Of a stretch of DNA of 64,000 bases, positions 1 through 8,323 are shown piece by piece. Numbering within the stretch: position 1 is the stretch's first letter; each line of letters begins with the position of its first letter. The position numbers were made by a program, and so were the translations under genes. This DNA is from a virus. The stretch spans positions 1-64,000 of IMG/VR virus record IMGVR_UViG_3300043570_001741. One strand, written 5' to 3'. A model generated the notes under the pieces. That model made no database searches. It saw nothing but the letters and a program-made list of their open reading frames with translations, and was not told the origin of the DNA.

Positions 1-2
1 CG

Positions 3-92
3 TTTGAAGATGTGGTTGACAATGCAAGAATTGAATCTGAAGCTGATGGAATTATAGACTTCACAGAACATAATCCTTTTGGTGAACCATAA
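3..92 (+). CDS. 3' end of an unknown acidic protein (partial)
   Basis: An open frame enters from the left edge and stops at TAA 90-92. The visible 29 residues are acidic and end in NPFGEP. A good ribosome-binding site (AAGGAG) for the next gene follows the stop, so this is probably the upstream cistron of the adhesin/tail operon. Too little is visible to assign a function. Confidence 0.5.
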   Translation, partial: FEDVVDNARIESEADGIIDFTEHNPFGEP

Positions 93-103
93 GGAGTTTT
101 AAT

Positions 104-832
104 ATGGGTGTTGGATATAATCCAAAAATAGTAAAGAGTGGATTGATGCTTCATCTTGATGCTGCTAACTTACGATCCTATCCCGGATCAGGTAACACAT
201 GGTTTGATATAAGCGGCAATGGTCGTAACGCTACGTTACTTAACGGAGTAGCGTATAGCTCAGAAAAAAGTGGTTGTTTAGATTTTAACAGAACAACCGA
301 TAGTTATGCTACGATTCCTCATGATGCAGCAATCTCAAGCCAAGTGTTTGGAGCTTCAACAACATTCACCCTAAGTGGATGGTTTGTTGTAGATGAATAT
401 GTAGATTATGCTACACTCATACAAAAAGCAAATGGAGGGTCGTATTCAAATTCCACCAATGGCATTTGGATGGAGGCAACAAATGAAATTCTAGGAATAT
501 CAGCATCCAACGTTGGTAGTAATCCAGCCGGAAGCACTGCAAGAGTATATTACAATGCTACTCCAGGGCAATGGTATAACGTTGTGTGGACTGGAGATGG
601 AACAACCGCAAGCTTGTATATAAATGGAGTTTTTATAAATTCTATTTTATTTTCTTCTTTAACAGTGGCCAGAAGTGAGAATAGTTCTCCCATTACAATA
701 GGAACTAGATCCACCATTAGTACGCCTGAGTTAGATGGTAGGATTGCAGTAGTCACAGCTTATAATATAGGATTTACTCAAAATCAAGTGTCACAGAATT
801 TTAATGCTATGCGTGGAAGGTTTAACATATAA
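104..832 (+). CDS. LamG/concanavalin-like virion adhesin, copy 1
   Basis: The 242-residue protein has the layout of a LamG-type jelly-roll: an N-terminal GLMLHLDAANLRSYPGSGNT block, a central 'TLSGWF...' strand, 'GQWYNVVWTGDGTTASLYIN' and a C-terminal YN-[7]-QVSQNF segment. Such domains in phage virions usually bind glycans; that role here is inference. It is the first of three tandem paralogues joined by TAATG and ATGA overlaps, directly upstream of tail genes, so it is most likely a tail or capsid decoration protein. The start follows AAGGAG by seven bases. Confidence 0.8.
   Translation: MGVGYNPKIVKSGLMLHLDAANLRSYPGSGNTWFDISGNGRNATLLNGVAYSSEKSGCLDFNRTTDSYATIPHDAAISSQVFGASTTFTLSGWFVVDEYVDYATLIQKANGGSYSNSTNGIWMEATNEILGISASNVGSNPAGSTARVYYNATPGQWYNVVWTGDGTTASLYINGVFINSILFSSLTVARSENSSPITIGTRSTISTPELDGRIAVVTAYNIGFTQNQVSQNFNAMRGRFNI
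794..826 (+). repeat. 33-nt exact repeat, copy 1 (end of LamG gene 1)
   Basis: The 33 bases are identical to 1483-1515. They encode the shared C-terminal residues QNFNAMRGRFN. Identity at third codon positions contrasts with the divergence of the gene bodies. Confidence 0.9.
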
Positions 833-1521
833 TGGCATTAGCACATTCACCCTCAATCACAACTAAGGGTTTAGTATTATATTTGGATGCGGCTAATTCC
901 AAAAGTTATTCTGGAACAGGTAACACGTGGACTGATATGATTGGTGGCGGATCTTCTGTCGCTACCAACGGTCCTCAATTCAGTAGTAATAATGGTGGCT
1001 ATTTTAATATGGCTTCTGCGAGCTCGCAGTTTTTTCAGCATCCTGTTTATAGTGCGCTAAATATTACAAACAACCTTACATTAGAAGCATGGGTATATCC
1101 AACTACATGGAATAACATTGGGGGTGTGCTAACATACGGTACTGATGCTGCCGAACAATATGCATTATGGACCTCAAGTGGTAACCAGTTCGTATTCAGT
1201 AGTAACTGGCCAGGAACGTGGTATCAACTTTACAATGGATCTACTCTTAGTGCAGGAAATTGGTATCATGTGGTTGTTACGTTTGCTAGCGGTACAGCAA
1301 AAATGTATATCAATGGTGTGCTTGTAAATAGCACGAATGCATTTGGAATAACTACATTGCCGGCCGTTGCTAGTGCCTACCTAACAATTGGTAACAACCA
1401 TCCTGGTGGTGATGAAATGTTAAATGGTAGAGTTGGACTTACTAGAATCTACAATAGAGAATTATCATTACAAGAAGTTCAGCAGAATTTTAATGCTATG
1501 CGTGGAAGGTTTAACGTATGA
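832..1521 (+). CDS. LamG/concanavalin-like virion adhesin, copy 2
   Basis: This 229-residue paralogue of the flanking genes has the same blocks: GLVLYLDAANSKSYSGTGNT, LTLEAWVYP, 'NWYHVVVTF..GTAKMYINGV' and a C-terminal 'YNRELSLQEVQQNFNAMRGR'. Its ATG overlaps the stop of copy 1 (TAATG), implying translational coupling. The last 33 nucleotides of the homologous C-terminal region match copy 1 exactly, although the rest has diverged. The probable role is a carbohydrate-binding structural protein; the ligand is unknown. Confidence 0.8.
   Translation: MALAHSPSITTKGLVLYLDAANSKSYSGTGNTWTDMIGGGSSVATNGPQFSSNNGGYFNMASASSQFFQHPVYSALNITNNLTLEAWVYPTTWNNIGGVLTYGTDAAEQYALWTSSGNQFVFSSNWPGTWYQLYNGSTLSAGNWYHVVVTFASGTAKMYINGVLVNSTNAFGITTLPAVASAYLTIGNNHPGGDEMLNGRVGLTRIYNRELSLQEVQQNFNAMRGRFNV
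1483..1515 (+). repeat. 33-nt exact repeat, copy 2 (end of LamG gene 2)
   Basis: This is the second copy of the repeat at 794-826. It sits at the same position, at the 3' end of the next paralogue. It could mark recent duplication or a site of recombination between cassettes. Confidence 0.9.
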
Positions 1522-2234
1522 GTGTACAATCAGGACCTAATGGCATCGAGAGTGGGTTAGTATTTTACCTAGATGCGGCTAATAGTAAGAGTTTTGCCAA
1601 TACTGGAAATACTTGGACCGACATGAGTGGCCTTGGAAATAATGGTACATTAGTAGGTGGTGCAGCTTATAACTCTGGTAATGCAGGCACGTTTTCTTTT
1701 GATGGAGTAAATGATTGTGTGAATTGTGGGAATGCAGCATCTTTAGACATTAGACGGACTATGACTTTAGAAGCATGGTTTAAAGTAAATTCCTTTAGTT
1801 TTTCTAGCGGGTGGAGCAATATTATCAATAAAATGAATGCGGCTGGAGACCAAAATACAAGAACGTATGCTGCATGGTTAAATTCATCACAATATGTCCA
1901 CCTTACAACAGCAGATTCTACTGGCCAAGAAGCCTTTAATACATCAGCCATTCTTGTTGCTAATCGATGGCATCATTGGGTAGGAATAATTGATAGAACA
2001 AATGGAAATGTTTTTCAATACATTGATGGCAATTTAAATACTAATGGCAGCGGTACTGTGAGAACAACCGATACTGTAACTCATTCCAATCCATTGTTTT
2101 TAAATATTCCAACGGGTAGTTGGGCTAATCACTTTCCAGGAAATATTGCAATTGCTAAAGTGTATAACCGTTGCTTAACCGCAAGTGAGGTTGTTCAAAA
2201 CTTTGCTGCTCACAGGGGTCGGTTTGGAATATAA
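1518..2234 (+). CDS. LamG/concanavalin-like virion adhesin, copy 3
   Basis: The third tandem member (238 residues) starts at an ATGA overlap with copy 2. It shares 'GLVFYLDAANSKSF', 'MTLEAWFKV', 'NRWHHWVGIIDRTNG' and ends 'VVQNFAAHRGRFGI', which is a diverged form of the C-terminus of copies 1 and 2. The triplication with divergent central loops suggests several binding specificities or a hetero-oligomer. It lies immediately before the gp15-like tail gene. Confidence 0.8.
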   Translation: MSVQSGPNGIESGLVFYLDAANSKSFANTGNTWTDMSGLGNNGTLVGGAAYNSGNAGTFSFDGVNDCVNCGNAASLDIRRTMTLEAWFKVNSFSFSSGWSNIINKMNAAGDQNTRTYAAWLNSSQYVHLTTADSTGQEAFNTSAILVANRWHHWVGIIDRTNGNVFQYIDGNLNTNGSGTVRTTDTVTHSNPLFLNIPTGSWANHFPGNIAIAKVYNRCLTASEVVQNFAAHRGRFGI

Positions 2235-2240
2235 TAAATA
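2233..2240 (+). promoter_or_regulatory. late-promoter-like box AATAAATA before gp15
   Basis: The box matches the NATAAATA late element of T4-like phages in seven of eight positions of T4 TATAAATA. It overlaps the stop region of LamG copy 3. The gp15 ATG lies only seven bases downstream and has no clear Shine-Dalgarno sequence. Confidence 0.5.
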
Positions 2241-2247
2241 AGCGACT

Positions 2248-3279
2248 ATGCTAGGAAACCAACACTTTTACAACAGAACCATACGTAAAATCGTAGTGGC
2301 TTTTGGCACTTTGTTTAATGACATTCAAATTGTTCGTTACAACAAAGACGTTAATCAATCTTATGAGACATATAAAGTACCTCTTTCATATGGACCAAAA
2401 GAACAATACATCACACGTATTACAAGTGACCCCGATTTAACAAGGTCTATTGCCACTCATGTGCCACGCATTTCATTTGAGATGACTGGTATGGCATATG
2501 ACTCAAGTAGAAAAAAAGTATCTACGTTACAGAATTTTGCTCTTGATGCTAACAATGGCCTAAAGACACAATATGCACCTGTACCATATGACTATGAGTT
2601 TTCTTTATCAATCTATGTGCGAAACACAGAAGATGGTACACAAATCATAGAACAGATTTTGCCATTCTTTACACCTGATTTTAATGTTACAGTTGATTTT
2701 ATTCCTGGCATGAATCAGAAGTATGACCTTCCAATTAAATTAGAGTCAGTAGCTACTAACGTTGAATATGAAGGTGACTTTTCTACAACCAGATTGATTG
2801 TTTGGGACTTGACATTCACAGTCAAAGGTTACATTTGGCCACCAGTCAAATCTGGTGGTGGTTTAATTGGTGCCTACAGTACAACTGCTAGTGCATATGG
2901 TTACACAAAGACTAATATCTTTATCGATACACAAGGCCGTGATGCTCAACGAATGTATGTTGACTATGCCAATGGTAACAATGTGTTCACCACAGGCGAA
3001 ACAATCAGAGTTGAAAATAAAGACGTTACTGGTAAGGTTGTTTACTTCAGTAACACAGAAAACGGTGTTCTAGTCCTTGGCGAACTAAGTAGTTTGGTAA
3101 CTGCTAACGACTTTGTTCTTGGTGATTACACCAATTCAAGGTACAAAGTAATCAGTTTAGATTTGACGCCGTTGAATGCAGCTGAGGTTATTGTTAGACC
3201 TGATCCTGCTAATACAGCACCAGATGACCAATTTGGATTTATTGATGAAATTACTGAATGGCCTGACACATTGATATGA
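2248..3279 (+). CDS. 15: tail sheath stabilizer and completion protein, gp15-like
   Basis: The N-terminus HFYNRTIRKIVVAFGTLFND aligns with the start of T4 gp15 (YFYNSSIRR..ATLMGDLFSN). Further shared blocks are 'EQILPFFTPDFNVTVD' and 'LTFTVKGYIWPPVKSGGGLI'. In T4 gp15 caps the top of the tail tube and sheath and connects the tail to the head. At 343 residues it is longer than T4 gp15 (272), with the extra length in the C-terminal third. Its place before the small terminase matches T4 gene order. Confidence 0.88.
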   Translation: MLGNQHFYNRTIRKIVVAFGTLFNDIQIVRYNKDVNQSYETYKVPLSYGPKEQYITRITSDPDLTRSIATHVPRISFEMTGMAYDSSRKKVSTLQNFALDANNGLKTQYAPVPYDYEFSLSIYVRNTEDGTQIIEQILPFFTPDFNVTVDFIPGMNQKYDLPIKLESVATNVEYEGDFSTTRLIVWDLTFTVKGYIWPPVKSGGGLIGAYSTTASAYGYTKTNIFIDTQGRDAQRMYVDYANGNNVFTTGETIRVENKDVTGKVVYFSNTENGVLVLGELSSLVTANDFVLGDYTNSRYKVISLDLTPLNAAEVIVRPDPANTAPDDQFGFIDEITEWPDTLI

Positions 3280-3668
3280 AAAAACTAAATGAAACTTTAT
3301 CGGAGGTTTTAGATTTAGAACCTATCGAAACAATTGCAACAGAGATTGTACCAGTTACAAACACTGTGGTAAATGATGATGCTGATTTTGCTAGACAAAA
3401 TATCCGTGAGTTGATTGAAAAGGGTAATTTAGCAGTTGATGGCATTCTGAATGTTGCCAAAGAGTCAGAACATCCAAGGGCATATGAAGTTGCCGCCAAT
3501 TTGATTAAGAACCTATCAGACTTGAATAAAGATTTGATGGAGATTCAGAAGCGCAAAAAAGATTTAGACCCACAGGCCGCTAAAAGAAGTGGTGATGTGA
3601 ATGTAGATAAGGCAGTATTTGTTGGTTCAACCACAGAACTGGTCAAGTTTTTAAAGAACAATAAATAA
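3276..3668 (+). CDS. 16: small terminase subunit, gp16-like
   Basis: The 130-residue, helix-rich protein contains 'FARQNIRELIEKGNLAVDGI' followed by 'SEHPRAYEVAANLIKNLSDL', the typical core of T4 gp16. It is shorter than the T4 protein (164). In T4 gp16 forms a ring that regulates gp17 ATPase and nuclease during headful packaging. Its ATG overlaps the gp15 stop. Its large-subunit partner lies 1 kb downstream, separated by a Dps gene and a homing endonuclease. Confidence 0.85.
   Translation: MKKLNETLSEVLDLEPIETIATEIVPVTNTVVNDDADFARQNIRELIEKGNLAVDGILNVAKESEHPRAYEVAANLIKNLSDLNKDLMEIQKRKKDLDPQAAKRSGDVNVDKAVFVGSTTELVKFLKNNK
3660..3667 (+). promoter_or_regulatory. late-promoter-like box AATAAATA before the Dps gene
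   Basis: The NATAAATA match lies over the terS stop codon, eight bases before the Dps ATG. An AGG follows the box and may serve as a weak ribosome-binding site. Confidence 0.45.
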
Positions 3669-3675
3669 GGATACT

Positions 3676-4110
3676 ATGGAACAATTAATCGAACAACTAA
3701 AAGTTATTCTAGGCACCAACTTTGGCCTGTATTTGAAAGCACACAACTATCATTGGAATGTTGAAGGTAATGATTTTCCACAATTCCATGGTTTTCTTGA
3801 TACATTTTATACTGAAGTGTTTGCTCAGAATGATCCGATTGCCGAACACATTCGTTATTTAAATGCATATGCACCAGGTTCTTTCAGTAGATTCTTAGAA
3901 CTATCTGCTGTAGAAGAAGCAACTACTGTGCCTGATGCATTGACCATGATGACCACTTTAAAGATGGATAATGATAGATACATTATGCAACTTCGTGCAG
4001 GTATTGTTTTGGCAGATGAGGCTGGTGAACCTGCGGTTGGCAACTTCTTGCAAGACCTATTAGGTGCTCATCAGAAGAAATCATGGATGCTTCGTAGTAT
4101 CACGAAATAA
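3676..4110 (+). CDS. dps: Dps/ferritin-like DNA-protection protein
   Basis: The 144-residue protein has the Dps signature 'AHNYHWNVEGNDFPQFHGFL' (residues 22-41) and 'NDPIAEHIRYL'. The five ferroxidase ligands of E. coli Dps (H51, H63, D67, D78, E82) are matched at identical spacing by H26, H38, D42, D53 and E57. Dps dodecamers oxidise iron with peroxide and shield DNA. It lacks the long lysine-rich N-tail of E. coli Dps, so direct DNA binding is uncertain. A cargo or anti-oxidant role in infected cells is inference; its position between the terminase genes is unusual. Confidence 0.9.
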   Translation: MEQLIEQLKVILGTNFGLYLKAHNYHWNVEGNDFPQFHGFLDTFYTEVFAQNDPIAEHIRYLNAYAPGSFSRFLELSAVEEATTVPDALTMMTTLKMDNDRYIMQLRAGIVLADEAGEPAVGNFLQDLLGAHQKKSWMLRSITK

Positions 4111-4112
4111 TT

Positions 4113-4691
4113 ATGGATTTATATTATGTATATCAACATACTCGATTAGATGAAAATCTGATATTTTATGTTGGCAAAGGAAAAAATAATAGGCATTCCG
4201 AAAAAAATAACCGAAATCGATATTGGCACAATGTTGTTAATAAAGCTGGTTTTTCATCTCAAATTTTATATAGTAATTTAGATGAAGAACTTTCTTTGTT
4301 GATAGAAATAGAACTTATTGATAAGTATAAAAAACTTGGTATAAAATTGGTAAATATTACAAGTGGTGGTGAAGGTGTGTCTGGATTAAAACACACACCT
4401 GATTCTAAAAAGAAAATGTCAGAAAAAGCAAAAGGTAAAATAATTACCAATGATACAAGAATAAAATTATCTAAAGCATTAATTGGTATTAAAAGAAAAC
4501 CTTTTACGGCCGAACATAAAGCTAAAATTTCTGAAGCTTCAAAAAAACAAAAACGTACCATTACAGAAGAAACAAAAACAAAAATATCAAAATCCAACTC
4601 AGGTAAAAAAAGAACTTTAGAACAAAAATTAAAAATTTCTGAAGCAACAAAATTAGCTTACCAAAAAAGAATGGGTTTAAATAATGGTTGA
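4113..4691 (+). CDS. GIY-YIG homing endonuclease with NUMOD3 repeats
   Basis: The N-terminus 'YYVYQHTRLDENLIFYVGKG' has the GIY-YIG arrangement in the variant YVYQH...FYVGKG, followed by a catalytic-type E in 'LIEIELIDKYKK'. The C-terminal half has tandem NUMOD3-type DNA-binding repeats (HTPDSKKKMSEKAKG, FTAEHKAKISEASK, ITEETKTKISKSNSG, RTLEQKLKISEATK). It is a free-standing Seg-type element inserted between dps and terL, and it is markedly lysine- and AT-rich compared with neighbours. It overlaps the first eight bases of terL. Probably it cuts a homologous uninvaded locus. Confidence 0.88.
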   Translation: MDLYYVYQHTRLDENLIFYVGKGKNNRHSEKNNRNRYWHNVVNKAGFSSQILYSNLDEELSLLIEIELIDKYKKLGIKLVNITSGGEGVSGLKHTPDSKKKMSEKAKGKIITNDTRIKLSKALIGIKRKPFTAEHKAKISEASKKQKRTITEETKTKISKSNSGKKRTLEQKLKISEATKLAYQKRMGLNNG

Positions 4692-6312
4692 TGCTGGCGG
4701 GTATCTGGGAAATTCCAACCTCAAAAGGACAGGCGTTGAACTGTCCTATACTGAGGAACAAGTTGCTGAAATTATAAAATGTACTGAAGACCCGGTCTAC
4801 TTCATTAAGACTTATGTTAAGATTGTTAACGTTGACCGTGGTTTAATTCCATTTGAGATGTGGCCGTTCCAAGAGGACATGGTCAGAACATTTCACAACA
4901 ATCGTTTTTGTATTGCAAAGATGCCTCGACAGGTTGGTAAAACAACTACAACTGTCGGTTATATGCTTTGGTCAGTTTTGTTCCAAGATGACTACAGTAT
5001 TGCCATTTTGGCCAACAAAGGTTCTCTTGCTCGTGACATTCTAGGCCGCATTCAATATGCGTATGAGTATTTGCCTCTATGGTTGCAACAAGGTATTATT
5101 GTTTGGAACAAAGGTAACATTGAACTAGAAAACAAATCTAAGATTGCTGCATTTGCAACATCAGCATCTGGTGTTCGTGGAGGCTCATACAACTTAATTT
5201 TCTTGGACGAATTTGCTTTCGTTCCTAAGAATATGGCTGATGAGTTCTTTACATCTACCTACCCTGTGATTTCATCTGGTAAAACGACAAAAGTTATTAT
5301 CGTTTCTACACCTTATGGTTTGAACCACTTCTATAAGATGTGGGTAGATGCTGAAGAAGGCCGTTCAACTTACAAACCACTTGAAGTCCATTGGTCACAA
5401 GTACCTGGCCGAGATGCGGCATGGAAAGAAGAAACTGTCCGTAACACCTCTGAAGAACAATTCAGACAAGAGTTTGAAACAGAGTTTATTGGTTCATCTG
5501 CAACTCTCATCTCTGGTTCTAAACTCCGTTCTATGGCGTTCTTTAACCCTATTCACCAAGAAGAAGGTTTGGACATATATGTACAACCAAAACCAGGTCG
5601 AATGTACATCGGTACAGTTGACTGTTCGGAGGGTGTTGAACAAGACTATTCTACCATTAATATTATTGATGTAACTGAGGTGCCTTATAAACAGGTTGCT
5701 AAATACCGCAATAACAAGTTGCCTCTGTTGTTCTTTCCAACTATCATTTATTCGCTATGTAAGAAGTATAATGAAGCATATGCTCTCATCGAAACGAATA
5801 ACGTGGGCCAGCAGGTCGTGGACATTCTCCATTACGATTTGGAGTATGAGAACATATATAAGCTAGAACACCACCACATCAAAGGGCAGGCAATTTCAGG
5901 TGGATTTAAACGTTCAACCTCTTTCGGTATTAAAACAACCAAGACAGTTAAGAAAATTGGTTGTGCCAACTTGAAGACTTTAATTGAAGGTGACAAACTG
6001 ATTGTCAATGACTTTGATACTATTGCAGAGCTTAATACCTTTGTCAGAGTTCGAGACAGTTATGAGGCAGAAGAAGGCAATAATGATGACTTGGCTATGG
6101 GGCTGGTACTATTTGCGTGGTTGGCTGCACAAAATTATTTCAAAGAAGCCACTAACATTGATATCCGTAGATACATGTTAGAGGAAAGAAATATGCTTGT
6201 GGAAGAAGATTTGGTACCAGTGGGAATTATTGATGATGGTCGCAAAGAAGAATATGTGCATGATGGTGCAGATGTTTGGTCAGAAAAAGGCTATCTATCC
6301 TCAAGATTCTAA
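4684..6312 (+). CDS. 17: large terminase subunit, gp17
   Basis: The 542-residue packaging motor has a Walker A-like PRQVGKTT (81-88), Walker B LIFLDE (171-176) and coupling motif 'IIVSTPYGLNHFYKMW'. The C-terminal nuclease domain starts at 'GTVDCSEGVEQDYSTINIID' with D313, and 'NDDLAMGLVLFAWL' carries a later acidic residue. These match T4 gp17. It translocates DNA into the prohead and cuts the concatemer. The ATG overlaps the end of the homing endonuclease, so insertion of that element preserved the frame; the upstream Shine-Dalgarno is weak. Confidence 0.95.
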   Translation: MVDAGGYLGNSNLKRTGVELSYTEEQVAEIIKCTEDPVYFIKTYVKIVNVDRGLIPFEMWPFQEDMVRTFHNNRFCIAKMPRQVGKTTTTVGYMLWSVLFQDDYSIAILANKGSLARDILGRIQYAYEYLPLWLQQGIIVWNKGNIELENKSKIAAFATSASGVRGGSYNLIFLDEFAFVPKNMADEFFTSTYPVISSGKTTKVIIVSTPYGLNHFYKMWVDAEEGRSTYKPLEVHWSQVPGRDAAWKEETVRNTSEEQFRQEFETEFIGSSATLISGSKLRSMAFFNPIHQEEGLDIYVQPKPGRMYIGTVDCSEGVEQDYSTINIIDVTEVPYKQVAKYRNNKLPLLFFPTIIYSLCKKYNEAYALIETNNVGQQVVDILHYDLEYENIYKLEHHHIKGQAISGGFKRSTSFGIKTTKTVKKIGCANLKTLIEGDKLIVNDFDTIAELNTFVRVRDSYEAEEGNNDDLAMGLVLFAWLAAQNYFKEATNIDIRRYMLEERNMLVEEDLVPVGIIDDGRKEEYVHDGADVWSEKGYLSSRF

Positions 6313-6335
6313 AAAACTAAATACTACATTAAGTA

Positions 6336-6343
6336 TATAAATA
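6336..6343 (+). promoter_or_regulatory. T4-type late promoter TATAAATA before gp18
   Basis: This is an exact match to the T4 late -10 consensus in the gap between gp17 and gp18. A strong AAGGAG ribosome-binding site and the gp18 ATG follow 32 bases downstream. It is expected to be read by RNA polymerase carrying gp55, with gp45 as activator. Confidence 0.8.
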
Positions 6344-6374
6344 CAATTGACCCAATAACAAAAAGGAGAAATCC

Positions 6375-8297
6375 ATGGCATTTCAGCTATCACCTGGGGT
6401 AAATGTGTCAGAAATCGACCTGACAACAGTAGTCCCATCAGTAGCCACATCAGTTGGCGCATTTGCAGGTCCGTTTTCGTGGGGTCCAGTCGGTGAAGTC
6501 GTTACCATTTCGGATGAGGTTCGCCTCGTTGAACGATTTGGTAAACCAGACAGTACAAATTATGAAAACTGGTTCTCAGCCGCAAACTTTCTTGCATATT
6601 CTAATAATCTTAAAGTTGTCCGTGCTTCTGGCACTGGTACATTAAACGCTTCTGCTAACGGCGCTGGCGTATTGATTAAAAATGAAGACGATTATACAGA
6701 CAATTATTCTACAGCAAACACATCACTTGGACCAGTAGCAGCACGTTATGCTGGTGCATTTGGTAACAGTCTTCGTGTTTCTATTTGCCCATCACCTGCG
6801 GCATTTTCTTCTAACTTGACCGTTACAGACTCTATGAGAGCTAACGCTCTTAACACTTTGGTTGATAACCAATTTGTTATTAATGTTAATGGTACTGCTA
6901 ACGCAGCTGCAAACGTTCAAGCTGGTGACCAAATTTCAGTTGATGCTGGAGTATCTTATATTCGTGTTGCTTCTGTTAATGCAACTGCGATTGTTGTTGC
7001 ATCTGCTTTGACTGCTAACGTTGCCGTTAATACTGCTATTCTTCGTAGATGGCAATATGCTGACCAGTTTGGTGTTGCACCAGGTACTTCTGACTACGCT
7101 ACAGCAGCCGGTGGTTCTAATGACGAATTGCACGTTATTGTTGTTGATGAAGATGGTAAGTTCTCTAATGGTATTGCTAATACAGTCCTTGAGAAGTTTG
7201 GTTTTGTTTCTAAAGCATCTGATGCTAAGACAAACGATGGTTCTTCCAACTACTATGTTAACGCATTGAATGACCGTTCACGTTATGTATGGTGGACTTC
7301 ACATATTTCTGGTAACTCAAGTTGGGGTAGCGCTGCTGCAGGCACAACATTTGATGCCGCAAACGGTACAAGAAACCCAGTTTATGCTTCTCTTGCAGGT
7401 GGTGCTGATGGTACTATTACTGCTGCTAGTACAATTACTGCATACGGACTGTTTGTTAATCCAGATTCCGTTGATATTTCATTAGTTGTTTCTGGTAGTG
7501 CTGATGCTACTGTTGAGGCATACTTGATTTCAAGTCTTGCTGAAGTGCGTAAAGACTGCTTGGTGTTCTTGTCACCATCTAAAGCTTCTGTTGTAGATAA
7601 CGCTGGTTCAGAATTGACTTCAGTAATTGCTTACCGTGATGCATTGACTTCAACTTCATATGCAGTTATGGACTCTGGTTACAAATACCAATTCGACAAG
7701 TACAATGACGTATACCGCTGGGTTCCATTGAATGGTGACATTGCAGGTATCTGTGCTCGTACAGACCTAGAGCGTGACCCATGGTTCTCTCCAGGTGGTG
7801 TTAACCGTGGTATCGTTAAGAACGTTATCAAATTGGCATGGAATCCAACTAAGGCTGAACGTGATAGCTTGTATGTTAAAGGCGTTAACCCAGTTGTTAC
7901 ATTCCCAGGTGAAGGTACTATCTTGTTTGGTGACAAGACAATGTTGGCTCGTCCATCAGTATTTGACCGAATCAATGTTCGCCGTTTGTTCGTTGTGCTT
8001 GAAAAGTCTATTGCTCGTGCAGCTCGTTCTTCAATGTTCGAATTCAACGACCAATTCACAAGAGCTCAGTTTGTAAACTTGGTTGAACCATACCTCCGTG
8101 ATATTCAGGGTCGCCGTGGTATTACTGACTTCCGTGTTGTTTGTGATGAAACAAATAACACAGCAAACGTAATTGATTCAAACCAATTCGTTGGCGATAT
8201 CTATATTAAACCTGCCCGTTCAATTAACTTTATTCAACTTAACTTTGTTGCAGTTCGCACAGGCGTTACATTTGAAGAAGTTGTTGGCCGCTTCTAA
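6375..8297 (+). CDS. 18: tail sheath protein, gp18
   Basis: The N-terminus 'SPGVNVSEIDLTTVVPSVAT' and the following 'GAFAGPFSWGPVGE' are hallmark sheath sequences. The C-terminal part ('FTRAQFVNLVEPYLRDIQGR' and 'GDIYIKPARSINFIQLNFVA') matches the conserved sheath C-domain that interlocks neighbouring subunits. The 640-residue length is close to T4 gp18 (659). Contraction of this sheath drives the tail tube through the host envelope. It has its own exact late promoter and AAGGAG. Confidence 0.96.
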   Translation: MAFQLSPGVNVSEIDLTTVVPSVATSVGAFAGPFSWGPVGEVVTISDEVRLVERFGKPDSTNYENWFSAANFLAYSNNLKVVRASGTGTLNASANGAGVLIKNEDDYTDNYSTANTSLGPVAARYAGAFGNSLRVSICPSPAAFSSNLTVTDSMRANALNTLVDNQFVINVNGTANAAANVQAGDQISVDAGVSYIRVASVNATAIVVASALTANVAVNTAILRRWQYADQFGVAPGTSDYATAAGGSNDELHVIVVDEDGKFSNGIANTVLEKFGFVSKASDAKTNDGSSNYYVNALNDRSRYVWWTSHISGNSSWGSAAAGTTFDAANGTRNPVYASLAGGADGTITAASTITAYGLFVNPDSVDISLVVSGSADATVEAYLISSLAEVRKDCLVFLSPSKASVVDNAGSELTSVIAYRDALTSTSYAVMDSGYKYQFDKYNDVYRWVPLNGDIAGICARTDLERDPWFSPGGVNRGIVKNVIKLAWNPTKAERDSLYVKGVNPVVTFPGEGTILFGDKTMLARPSVFDRINVRRLFVVLEKSIARAARSSMFEFNDQFTRAQFVNLVEPYLRDIQGRRGITDFRVVCDETNNTANVIDSNQFVGDIYIKPARSINFIQLNFVAVRTGVTFEEVVGRF

Positions 8298-8303
8298 TAA
8301 ATA
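8296..8303 (+). promoter_or_regulatory. late-promoter-like box AATAAATA before gp19
   Basis: The NATAAATA match begins at the gp18 stop and lies 20 bases before the gp19 ATG. A good AGGAG lies between box and start, so initiation here would give a short, translatable leader. Confidence 0.5.
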
Positions 8304-8323
8304 GAGAAACAGGAGAATATTAA

